Assembly: GCA_035474375.1 (NCBI GenBank)
Contig: DATINJ010000297.1
Span: 1-5,686 of the forward strand
DNA length: 5,686 nucleotides
From: JANNPJ01 sp035474375
GTDB lineage: Bacteria; Actinomycetota; Actinomycetes; Actinomycetales; Kineosporiaceae
Reading direction: 5' to 3'
Below, piece by piece: positions 1-5,276 of the stretch; the stretch's first letter is position 1, and every line of letters begins with the position of its first letter. Made by a program: the position numbers and the translations under genes. The notes beneath the pieces were generated by a model. That model worked only from the letters and a program-made list of their open reading frames with translations, was not told where the DNA came from and searched no databases.

Positions 1-20
1 CACTTTCGCCAAGTTCTGAG

Positions 21-91
21 CGGGCAACCGTGCATGATCGTCTGCAGGGTTTGAGCGCCTTCAATTTGTGGCGATCATGCGCGGTTGCCCG
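21..91. repeat. REP-like long inverted repeat downstream of purU
   Basis: The left arm (21-40) CGGGCAACCGTGCATGATCG pairs with the right arm (72-91) at 19 of 20 positions. The single mismatch (base 31 against 81) is a T·G that would wobble-pair in RNA. The 31-nt centre (41-71) holds a competing small inverted repeat, CGCC at 56-59 with GGCG at 70-73. Neither side is followed by a T-run. It lies 70 bp beyond the purU stop, so it could act as a rho-independent-type stem for the purU transcript. An alternative is an interspersed extragenic palindrome of the kind found in many copies in actinomycete genomes. The inverted repeat is seen directly; its role is inferred. Confidence 0.75.
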
Positions 92-160
92 GTGTAAACC
101 CTCGGGCGGTTGATCGAATCTGCTTTACCAGGAGGTGCGCAGCCGGGAGGTGGGGGAGGA

Positions 161-1045
161 TCAGCGGAAGACTACGGTGCGGGAGCCGTTGATCATGATG
201 CGGTTCTGGGTGTGCCAGGCGACCGCTCGGGCCAGGACCTGGCACTCGACGTCCCGCCCGACCGCTGCCATCTGCTTCGCCGTGGTGGTGTGGTCCACCC
301 GTTCAACGTCCTGTTCGATGATCGGCCCTTCGTCCAGGTCCGACGTCACGTAGTGCGCCGTTGCCCCGATGATCTTCACGCCCCGGGCGTGGGCCTGCTG
401 ATAGGGCCGAGCGCCCTTGAAGCCCGGCAGGAACGAATGGTGGATGTTGATCGCCCGCCCGGCCAGCGCTGTGCAGAGATTCGGCGAGAGCACCTGCATG
501 TAGCGGGCCAGCACGACGAGATCGATCCGCTCCTGTTCGACGACGTCCAACAGCCGTTTCTCGGAGGCAGCCTTTCCGGCGGGCTCAACCGGCAGGTGGA
601 TGAACGGGATGCCGTGTGACTGGACCAGGTCGGCGAAGTCCAGGTGGTTCGAGACGACGGCCGGGATGTCGATGTTGAGCGCGCCGATCCGGTGGCGGAA
701 CAGCAGGTCGTTCAGGCAATGGCCGAACTTCGAGACCAGGATCAGCACCCGGTACTTCTCGGCGGCGTCCACCAGGTGCCAGCGCATCTGGAAGGACTCC
801 GCGACCGAGCCGAAGCCGGTGGTCAGTCGCTCCAGGGTCTGCATCGGATCGAGCGCACTGAACTGCACCCGCATGAAGAAGGTGCCGGTGTAGTCGGCGG
901 CATCGTCGTCGTACTGCTCGCTCTGCAGAATATTGCAGCCATGCTGCACCAGGAAGCTGGCCACCGCGTAGACGATGCCCGGTCGGTCGGGGCATGCCAG
1001 GGTGAGGACGAACTCCTTGCGCGTGGTGCTGGTTGCCTCGGTCAC
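161..1045 (-). CDS. purU: Formyltetrahydrofolate deformylase
   Basis: This 294-residue protein hydrolyses 10-formyltetrahydrofolate to formate and tetrahydrofolate in the cytoplasm, balancing the one-carbon pool and supplying formate to purine synthesis. Residues about 12-90 form an ACT domain (LACPDRPGIVYAVASFL and following), the usual amino-acid-sensing module of PurU. Residues about 97-280 form the formyltransferase-like catalytic domain. By analogy with GAR transformylase the catalytic triad is N200 and H202 in INIHHSFLPGFKGA, plus D238 in TSDLDEGPIIEQD. Length and domain order match the complete family. The start is the GTG at 1045; the frame closes at a TAG near 1152-1154 with no other ATG or GTG between. 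No convincing Shine-Dalgarno sequence precedes it. The gene stands alone, divergent from the GH26-like pair. The assignment is very secure. Confidence 0.97.
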   Translation of the reverse strand: MTEATSTTRKEFVLTLACPDRPGIVYAVASFLVQHGCNILQSEQYDDDAADYTGTFFMRVQFSALDPMQTLERLTTGFGSVAESFQMRWHLVDAAEKYRVLILVSKFGHCLNDLLFRHRIGALNIDIPAVVSNHLDFADLVQSHGIPFIHLPVEPAGKAASEKRLLDVVEQERIDLVVLARYMQVLSPNLCTALAGRAINIHHSFLPGFKGARPYQQAHARGVKIIGATAHYVTSDLDEGPIIEQDVERVDHTTTAKQMAAVGRDVECQVLARAVAWHTQNRIMINGSRTVVFR

Positions 1046-1066
1046 GCCCGAAGCGTGCAGGGCGGC

Positions 1067-1091
1067 GACCTCGAGGTCAAGCGTGACGCTT
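1067..1091. promoter_or_regulatory. Two abutting palindromes in the purU leader
   Basis: GACCTCGAGGTC (1067-1078) is a perfect 12-bp palindrome. It is followed without a gap by AAGCGTGACGCTT (1079-1091), a perfect 6-bp inverted repeat around one central base. They lie 22-46 bp upstream of the purU GTG. They may be an operator pair or, read as minus-strand RNA, structure in the 5' untranslated region. The palindromes are plain in the sequence. No regulator is identified and chance occurrence is possible. Confidence 0.35.
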
Positions 1092-1154
1092 CGTCGTCTT
1101 ATCTCGCCCCGAGCGAACCTGCCGATCCAAGCTGGTACGTCGGCGAGGACCTAA

Positions 1155-1200
1155 GTAGATGTTGAAGAAAGATTAAGATTTTGGCCAATATCTGATCGCC
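1155..1200. promoter_or_regulatory. AT-rich promoter-like block between divergent genes
   Basis: This is the most AT-rich stretch of the window, set in GC-rich surroundings. On the minus strand TAATCT (complement of 1170-1175) fits an actinobacterial -10 element of the TAnnnT type and would give purU a leader of about 120 nt. On the plus strand TTGAAG (1162-1167) resembles a -35 element, with CAATAT (1186-1191) 18 bp downstream as a poor -10. The palindrome TTGGCCAA sits at 1181-1188. No box pair is close to consensus, so only the general promoter-like character is supported. Confidence 0.3.
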
Positions 1201-1254
1201 ATAGTGTGTTCGTTTGCTTACGGAAGGCGATTTGTCGACGCCGGCACACGGATA

Positions 1255-1283
1255 GCCGAGGTTAATCGGAGATCGGCCGAGGT
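1255..1283. repeat. Short direct repeat GCCGAGGT spaced by 21 bp
   Basis: GCCGAGGT occurs at 1255-1262 and again at 1276-1283, start-to-start 21 bp, or about two helical turns. That is the spacing expected for direct-repeat half-sites bound on one face of DNA. It lies mid-way in the gene-poor region between purU and the GH26-like pair. In GC-rich DNA an 8-bp repeat can arise by chance. Confidence 0.25.
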
Positions 1284-1450
1284 GCTTCTACAACCCGCCG
1301 ACCTGCACGTCGTCCGTTCCGTCCAGTTTGCTCCAGGCGGTGTGCCGCGCCTGCCGGCAGACCATCTTGGGGCCGATCATCTACATAAAGGCTAACTGAG
1401 AGCCAGCTGAGTAGGTGCGTCCTGACATTCGACGCTTGCCCACAGTCCCC

Positions 1451-1496
1451 CCTAAGATCACGAACCGATGTCATCGTCAGAGAAGTGATGGTTAGG
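1451..1496 (+). promoter_or_regulatory. Nested palindromes and possible -10 upstream of GH26-like copy 1
   Basis: An outer imperfect inverted repeat pairs CCTAA and ATCAC (1451-1455, 1457-1461) with GTGAT and TTAGG (1485-1489, 1492-1496). Inside it lies the 11-bp palindrome CGATGTCATCG (1466-1476). TAAGAT (1453-1458) fits the TAnnnT -10 pattern, but no good -35 lies at the right distance, so a promoter here is only a possibility. The site is 84-129 bp upstream of the first GH26-like start and could be an operator or leader hairpin. Confidence 0.3.
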
Positions 1497-1510
1497 CATC
1501 TGCCCGAGTG

Positions 1511-1528
1511 TGACCAAATGGGGGGTCA
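1511..1528. promoter_or_regulatory. TGACC-N8-GGTCA inverted repeat (possible operator)
   Basis: TGACC (1511-1515) and GGTCA (1524-1528) are perfect inverted half-sites with an 8-bp spacer, 52 bp upstream of the GH26-like copy 1 start. It is followed at once by an imperfect palindrome centred on GCCACAAGTGGT (1531-1542). The geometry suits a dimeric helix-turn-helix regulator. The second GH26-like gene has no equivalent, so any regulation through it would affect copy 1 or the pair as one transcript. Confidence 0.3.
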
Positions 1529-1553
1529 TCGCCACAAGTGGTGACTACTCGAC

Positions 1554-1582
1554 GTCCAATCTGGGAGTAGATCAGCACTGTG
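1554..1582 (+). promoter_or_regulatory. Conserved 29-nt leader, copy 1 (translation start region)
   Basis: This stretch runs from GTCCAAT to the GTG start codon and matches 3459-3487 at 25 of 29 positions. It contains a purine-rich GGGAG (1563-1567) that could serve as ribosome binding site, 12 nt before the GTG, which is slightly long. The invariant segment AGCACTGTG ends at the start codon. Because the leader is better conserved than most of the coding sequence that follows, it helps fix the start of both genes. A -10-like role for TAGATC (1568-1573), giving a nearly leaderless mRNA, is an alternative reading. Confidence 0.6.
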
Positions 1583-3436
1583 GTGAACAGCAGCCCACCC
1601 TCCAAGGGTGGTCGGCGAGCCCGGTTGGCAGCCGAACGCCAAGCGGCAGCGACCTCGGCCGAAGGCGCCGAGGTCCTCGACAGCCGACCGTCACGCCGAG
1701 CCGGGAACCGCAGCCAGGCCGTGCCCGCCGAGCCGCAGCGCTCCGCCGAGGTCACGGTCATCGGCTCGACGTCGGTCCTGCCGCCTGCTGCACCGCAAGC
1801 GCCGTACCCGTCCCTGTTCATCCCGCCCAGCGAGGCGTTCGGCCCACCCAGCGAAGCGTTCACGCGGCCCGGCGAAGCGTTGACCGTACCCGGCCAAGAG
1901 TTCAGCCTCTCCCGTAATGCGGAGCAGCCGTCCCCGGCAGCATCCGAACCGACCTCGGCGGAACTTTTCGCCGGAGCACCGGTTCCGACGGGCAGATCGC
2001 GGACCGGCCAGGATCAGGGCCAACCAGCCGGTGGACGGCGGTCCGGCTCGTCCGGTCCGAATACCACCGAGCTCGGGATCATCCGCGGCCGGCGCTCGGC
2101 TCGCCCGCAGACCAAGCGTCGTCGCGCCGAGTTGGCGCTCGGCCGGATGTTCAGCGACCGGCGAGTCTGGGGCGGGGCGATAGCGGCCACGTTGGCGCTG
2201 GTGGCGCTGGTGCCCGGGTTGGCGATGCTGCAGGACAAGGTCACCGTGGCGGACGGCGGGTTGTCGGGGACGAGTTCCACTCGGACGACGGGCGATCAGT
2301 CCGCGGATTCGACCCGGTTGGCGCAGCCAGACGTGCCGGATGCAACCCAGACCGAGACCACGGGTTCTCCGACGGCCTGGGCCCAGGCGGTGGTGAAGGC
2401 CACCGTGGGGAAGGCCGCGGCCGCCGCCACTGGCAGCGACAAGGCTGACAAGGCGGGCGACCCGACCGGCACCGGCAAGACCAAGGATCCCGACGCGAAG
2501 ACGCCGCTCAAGACACCGGTGTCCGGGAACACCGATCAGGTCGACTCCGATCGCTCTGGGATGGCCTGGCCGAGCGGGGTTTACGCCGCCGGTCACGGCA
2601 CGGCGGGAGTCAATGCCTTCGGTGACTGGCGCGGTGCACCCGTTGACGTCGTGATCGATTGGCCGGCCCGGGCGAGCTGGAACGACATCATCAATCCGAC
2701 CTACCTGTACGGCGTCTGGAAGAACACGTCGTACACGAAGGTGTTCGGGGTGCCGCCGATTCCTGAAGGGGCCGGCGCGTCGATGGCCGAGTGTGCGGCT
2801 GGGGCGTACGACGACAAGTGGCGCCAGTTCGGGACGAATTTCAAGGCTGCAGGTCTGGGCGGCACGACGGTGATCCGGCTGGGCTGGGAGTTCAACGGCG
2901 ACTGGTACATCTGGAATGCCCGTAACCCGGACCAATTCGCCGAGTGCTGGCGGCACGTTGTCTCCTCGGCCGAGGAGACGGCTCCCGAGTTGCTCTGGGA
3001 CTGGAACCCGAACCGTGGCGAGGGCGGCTCCATCGTCGTCGACGCGACGAAGGCCTGGCCGGGAGACAGCTACGTCGACTATGTCGGCGTCGACTCCTAT
3101 GACATGTATCCCGGCGTCAAGACCGAGGCGGACTGGGCCAAGCACTACTCCGGTGCCTTCGGGCTGAAGTTCTGGTCCGACTTCGCCCGGTCGCATGGGA
3201 AGAAGCTCAGCGTCCCGGAATGGGCGGTGTACCCGGGGACGGCGAGTGCCGGCCACAACGGCGGCGACAACCCCTTCTACGTCGCCAAGATGCACGAATT
3301 CTTCAAGGACCAGGGCTCACACTTGGGGTACGAGTCGTACTTCAACGAGAGCTCGTCGTACGTTGCCGCTGCGATCTTCAGTCCGGAGCAGAACTCGCTC
3401 GCTGCGGCAAAGTACAAAGCTCTGTTCAATCGCTGA
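1580..3436 (+). CDS. Membrane-anchored GH26-like glycoside hydrolase, copy 1
   Basis: This 618-residue protein has an unusual layout. Residues 1-195 are basic, hydrophilic and predicted cytoplasmic, with a start-proximal motif (about 10-41, GGRRARLAAER then AEVLDSRPSRR), four 7-residue repeats (82-109, PPSEAFG type) and a juxtamembrane motif (158-195, SGPNTTELGIIRGRRS then ALGRMFSDRR). One transmembrane helix spans 196-217. A Thr/Ala/Lys-rich linker leads to a catalytic domain at about 328-618. GH26 family features there are E437 in RLGWEFNGDW as likely acid/base, WPGDSYVDYVGVDSYD, and E547 in SVPEW as likely nucleophile, 110 residues apart as in GH26 mannanases. The only cysteines, C405 and C456, could form a disulfide. 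Trp replaces the His usual before the acid/base Glu. The GTG at 1580 is chosen by homology with copy 2. The substrate is unknown; an endo-acting beta-glycan or exopolysaccharide hydrolase is inferred. Confidence 0.85.
   Translation: MVNSSPPSKGGRRARLAAERQAAATSAEGAEVLDSRPSRRAGNRSQAVPAEPQRSAEVTVIGSTSVLPPAAPQAPYPSLFIPPSEAFGPPSEAFTRPGEALTVPGQEFSLSRNAEQPSPAASEPTSAELFAGAPVPTGRSRTGQDQGQPAGGRRSGSSGPNTTELGIIRGRRSARPQTKRRRAELALGRMFSDRRVWGGAIAATLALVALVPGLAMLQDKVTVADGGLSGTSSTRTTGDQSADSTRLAQPDVPDATQTETTGSPTAWAQAVVKATVGKAAAAATGSDKADKAGDPTGTGKTKDPDAKTPLKTPVSGNTDQVDSDRSGMAWPSGVYAAGHGTAGVNAFGDWRGAPVDVVIDWPARASWNDIINPTYLYGVWKNTSYTKVFGVPPIPEGAGASMAECAAGAYDDKWRQFGTNFKAAGLGGTTVIRLGWEFNGDWYIWNARNPDQFAECWRHVVSSAEETAPELLWDWNPNRGEGGSIVVDATKAWPGDSYVDYVGVDSYDMYPGVKTEADWAKHYSGAFGLKFWSDFARSHGKKLSVPEWAVYPGTASAGHNGGDNPFYVAKMHEFFKDQGSHLGYESYFNESSSYVAAAIFSPEQNSLAAAKYKALFNR
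1823..1906 (+). repeat. Four 21-bp tandem repeats coding PPSEAFG-type heptapeptides
   Basis: Residues 82-109 of copy 1 read PPSEAFG, PPSEAFT, RPGEALT, VPGQEFS. The first two units are nearly identical in DNA and the last two have decayed. They lie in the predicted cytoplasmic region, between the start-proximal motif and the juxtamembrane motif. Copy 2 has a different repeat, of six residues, in the corresponding place. Confidence 0.8.
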
Positions 3437-3458
3437 TTCCGGCGGGTTGTCACACGTT

Positions 3459-3487
3459 GTCCAATGTGGGGGCAGATAAGCACTGTG
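3459..3487 (+). promoter_or_regulatory. Conserved 29-nt leader, copy 2 (translation start region)
   Basis: This matches the copy 1 leader at 25 of 29 positions, including GTCCAAT, TGGG, AGAT and AGCACTGTG. A GGGGG run (3468-3472) takes the place of the GGGAG upstream of copy 1, 12 nt before the GTG. An upstream TTGTCA (3447-3452) resembles a -35 box, but its spacing of 20 bp to CAGATA (3473-3478) is long. The in-frame ATG at 3464 falls inside this leader and aligns with a non-start ATC in copy 1, so it is unlikely to be the initiator. Confidence 0.6.
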
Positions 3488-5197
3488 TTCATGGGAGACT
3501 CACCGACCGGTAAAGGGAAACGGGCACGGTCAGCGGCCGAGCGCGGGGCGGGCGAGACGTCGGCCCCGACTGCCGAGGTTCTCGACAGCCGGCGTTCGCG
3601 CCGCGCCGCGAACCCATCGACCCGAGGGCTGAGCCTGCCGACCCAAACGACCCCGCCGACCCACGCGAGCGTTCCCACAGAAGCGATCGTGCCGACCCAG
3701 GTGGCCGTGCCCAGGCAAGCGGACGTGCTGACTCAGGCGGACGTTCTGACTCAGGCGGCCGTGGTCACTCAAGCGGACGTGCTGACCCAAGCAGAGGATC
3801 TGCCTGCCGAGGCGGTAGAGGCGCCGCGGTCGCGACGGGAACTGGCCGAGCGATCCGGGCGGCGGCGGAGTTCGGCCGGGCCGGACGCGTCCGGCCCGAA
3901 CACCACCGAGCTCGCGGTCATTCGGGGACGGCGGGCGGCTCGCCCGCAAACCAGGCGTCGCCGAATCGAGCTGGCGCTGGGCCGGGCGTTCAGCAACCGG
4001 CGGGTTTGGGGTGGGGCAGTAGCGGTCGCCCTGGTGCTGGTGGTGCCGGGTGCGTCGATGTTGCAGAGCCAGGTCACGGTGACTGACGGTGAATTGTCCG
4101 GGGCGGGCCTGGCGCCGTTGGAGAGGTTCTCGGATTCGATCCGGCTGGCCCAGCCAGACTCCGGCGAGACGTCGGCCGCCGCTCGGGCGCGGGCCAAGGC
4201 GAAGGCGAGCGCGAGCGCGATTGCCGCCGCCGCCGAGAAGGCGACCATCGAGGCTCCGGCCAAGACCACGCCCAAGACGCCCACCGGTAACACCGGTCGA
4301 CTCAACACCGGATTGTCCGGTCTGCCCTGGGTCAGCGGAGTGTACGCGCGAGGACAGGGTGTCACCGGGGTCGAGGCCTTCGGGGACTGGCGGGGTGCCA
4401 CCGTCGACGTCGTCATCGATTGGCCGGCCCGACAGACCTGGGACGACATCGTCAACCCGACCTGGCTGTACAACACCTGGAAGAACACGCCCTACACGAA
4501 GGTGTTCGGGGTGGCGCCGGTTCCCGAGGGAGACGGCAGCGCGACGATGGCCGGGTGTGCGGCTGGGTCGTACAACGACAAGTGGCGCCAGTTCGGGACG
4601 AATATCAAGGCCGCGGGTCTGGACGGCGAGACGGTGATCCGGCTGGGCTGGGAGTTCAACGGCGACTGGTACAAGTGGCAGGCCAATGACCCTGGTCAGT
4701 TCGCCGAGTGCTGGCGGCAGATTGTCGACTCGGCCGAGTCGACGGCACCGGCTCTGCTCTGGGACTGGAACGTGAACCGCGGCAAGGGCGCCAGCGTCGT
4801 GGACGCCCGGCAGGCCTACCCCGGTGACGGCTACGTCGACATCGTCGGGGTCGACTCGTATGACATGTTTCCCGGCGTCAAGACCGAGGCGGACTGGGCG
4901 AAGCATTACTCCGGTGCCTTCGGGCTGAAGTTCTGGTCCGACTTCGCCCGGTCGCATGGGAAGAAGCTGAGCGTCCCGGAATGGGGGGTCTACCCGGGGC
5001 CGTCGAGTTCCGGCTCGAACGGCGGCGACAACCCGCTCTACATTGCCAAGATGCAGAGCTTCTTCAAGTCCCAGGGCTCGCAGCTGGCGTATGAGTCGTA
5101 CTTCAACGAAAGCTCCGCGTACATTGCCTCCGCGCTCTTCGGGCCGGAGCAGAACCCGGTGGCCGCGGCCAAGTACAAGTCGCTCTTCGGTGGCTGA
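3485..5197 (+). CDS. Membrane-anchored GH26-like glycoside hydrolase, copy 2
   Basis: This 570-residue tandem paralogue lies 48 bp after copy 1 in the same direction, with no clear terminator between, so co-transcription is likely. Numbering from the GTG at 3485, the layout repeats: start-proximal motif (about 9-41, GKGKRARSAAER then AEVLDSRRSRR), nine 6-residue repeats (51-104), juxtamembrane motif (136-173, SGPNTTELAVIRGRRA then ALGRAFSNRR), transmembrane helix (174-193), Ala/Lys-rich linker including ARARAKAKASASAIAAAAEK, and a 291-residue catalytic domain (280-570). The likely acid/base is E390 (RLGWEFNGDW) and the nucleophile E499 (SVPEW). C358 and C409 are the only cysteines. The catalytic domain is about 75% identical to copy 1 by hand alignment, with all apparent active-site motifs intact, so both should be active. 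The GTG at 3485 is preferred over ATG 3464 (in the leader); ATG 3491 is possible. GH26-like is well supported; the substrate is not known. Confidence 0.85.
   Translation: MFMGDSPTGKGKRARSAAERGAGETSAPTAEVLDSRRSRRAANPSTRGLSLPTQTTPPTHASVPTEAIVPTQVAVPRQADVLTQADVLTQAAVVTQADVLTQAEDLPAEAVEAPRSRRELAERSGRRRSSAGPDASGPNTTELAVIRGRRAARPQTRRRRIELALGRAFSNRRVWGGAVAVALVLVVPGASMLQSQVTVTDGELSGAGLAPLERFSDSIRLAQPDSGETSAAARARAKAKASASAIAAAAEKATIEAPAKTTPKTPTGNTGRLNTGLSGLPWVSGVYARGQGVTGVEAFGDWRGATVDVVIDWPARQTWDDIVNPTWLYNTWKNTPYTKVFGVAPVPEGDGSATMAGCAAGSYNDKWRQFGTNIKAAGLDGETVIRLGWEFNGDWYKWQANDPGQFAECWRQIVDSAESTAPALLWDWNVNRGKGASVVDARQAYPGDGYVDIVGVDSYDMFPGVKTEADWAKHYSGAFGLKFWSDFARSHGKKLSVPEWGVYPGPSSSGSNGGDNPLYIAKMQSFFKSQGSQLAYESYFNESSAYIASALFGPEQNPVAAAKYKSLFGG
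3635..3796 (+). repeat. Nine 18-bp tandem repeats coding VLTQAD-type hexapeptides
   Basis: The units read LPTQTT, PPTHAS, VPTEAI, VPTQVA, VPRQAD, VLTQAD, VLTQAA, VVTQAD, VLTQAE. Similarity rises toward the 3' units, suggesting recent expansion there. They encode part of the predicted cytoplasmic region of GH26-like copy 2. An 18-bp unit of this kind can change copy number in frame by slippage or unequal recombination. Confidence 0.85.
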
Positions 5198-5234
5198 TCT
5201 GGTGGCCCGCCGATCGCCAGGGGCACCGGATCGG
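5194..5234 (+). terminator. Strong stem-loop spanning the stop codon of copy 2
   Basis: Bases 5194-5208 pair with 5220-5234 over 15 positions, with one G-G mismatch (5205/5223) and two G-U wobbles. This leaves an 11-nt loop (5209-5219). The TGA stop of copy 2 (5195-5197) lies inside the 5' arm. The downstream sequence, ATAGTTTGACG, is only weakly T-rich, as is common for actinobacterial stem-only terminators. It probably separates the GH26-like pair from icd, or stabilises the 3' end of the mRNA. The pairing is seen; termination is inferred. Confidence 0.6.
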
Positions 5235-5239
5235 ATAGT

Positions 5240-5268
5240 TTGACGTCGAGTCAATCGATGCTAGGGAG
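5240..5268 (+). promoter_or_regulatory. icd: icd upstream region: TTGAC-N5-GTCAA palindrome and ribosome binding site
   Basis: TTGAC (5240-5244) and GTCAA (5250-5254) form a perfect inverted repeat with a 5-bp spacer. AGGGAG (5263-5268) is a good ribosome binding site, 8 nt before the icd GTG. TTGACG (5240-5245) also resembles a -35 box, with TAGGGA (5262-5267) 16 bp downstream as a poor -10. Only 42 bp separate the terminator-like hairpin from icd, so any dedicated promoter must overlap these elements or the hairpin. Confidence 0.4.
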
Positions 5269-5276
5269 TGCGGACA

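Noticed and set aside
145..160. G-rich run after the purU stop as a possible G-quadruplex
   Set aside because: Runs are of unequal length (3, 2, 5, 2) and would allow only a weak two-tier structure; G-rich tracts are ordinary in this base composition.
110..619. 169-codon plus-strand frame over purU
   Set aside because: It lies antisense to the well-supported purU, is of low-complexity composition and shows no domain.
1204..1395. 63-codon plus-strand frame in the purU/GH26 intergenic region
   Set aside because: Starts with GTG without a ribosome binding site, has no recognisable family and is flanked by palindrome-rich DNA. A small gene cannot be excluded but is not supported.
1262..1474. 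70-codon minus-strand frame in the same intergenic region
   Set aside because: No recognisable domain and basic, arginine-rich composition; overlaps the other doubtful small frame.
1691..3295. 534-codon open frame antisense to GH26-like copy 1
   Set aside because: The frame is open because of GC-rich codon bias in the real gene. The translation is Arg/Gly/Val/Pro-rich with no recognisable domain, and the plus-strand frame carries clear GH26 motifs.
3464..3484. Extended start of GH26-like copy 2 at the ATG at 3464
   Set aside because: The seven extra codons lie inside the leader shared with copy 1, where the matching codon is ATC, and copy 1 starts at the GTG equivalent to 3485.
1580..5197. 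The repeated gene pair as a mobile element or composite transposon
   Set aside because: No transposase, integrase, terminal inverted repeats or target-site duplications; the arrangement is explained by simple tandem gene duplication.
3530..5254. 574-codon open frame antisense to GH26-like copy 2
   Set aside because: Same artefact as in copy 1. It resembles the copy 1 antisense frame only because the two sense genes are paralogues.
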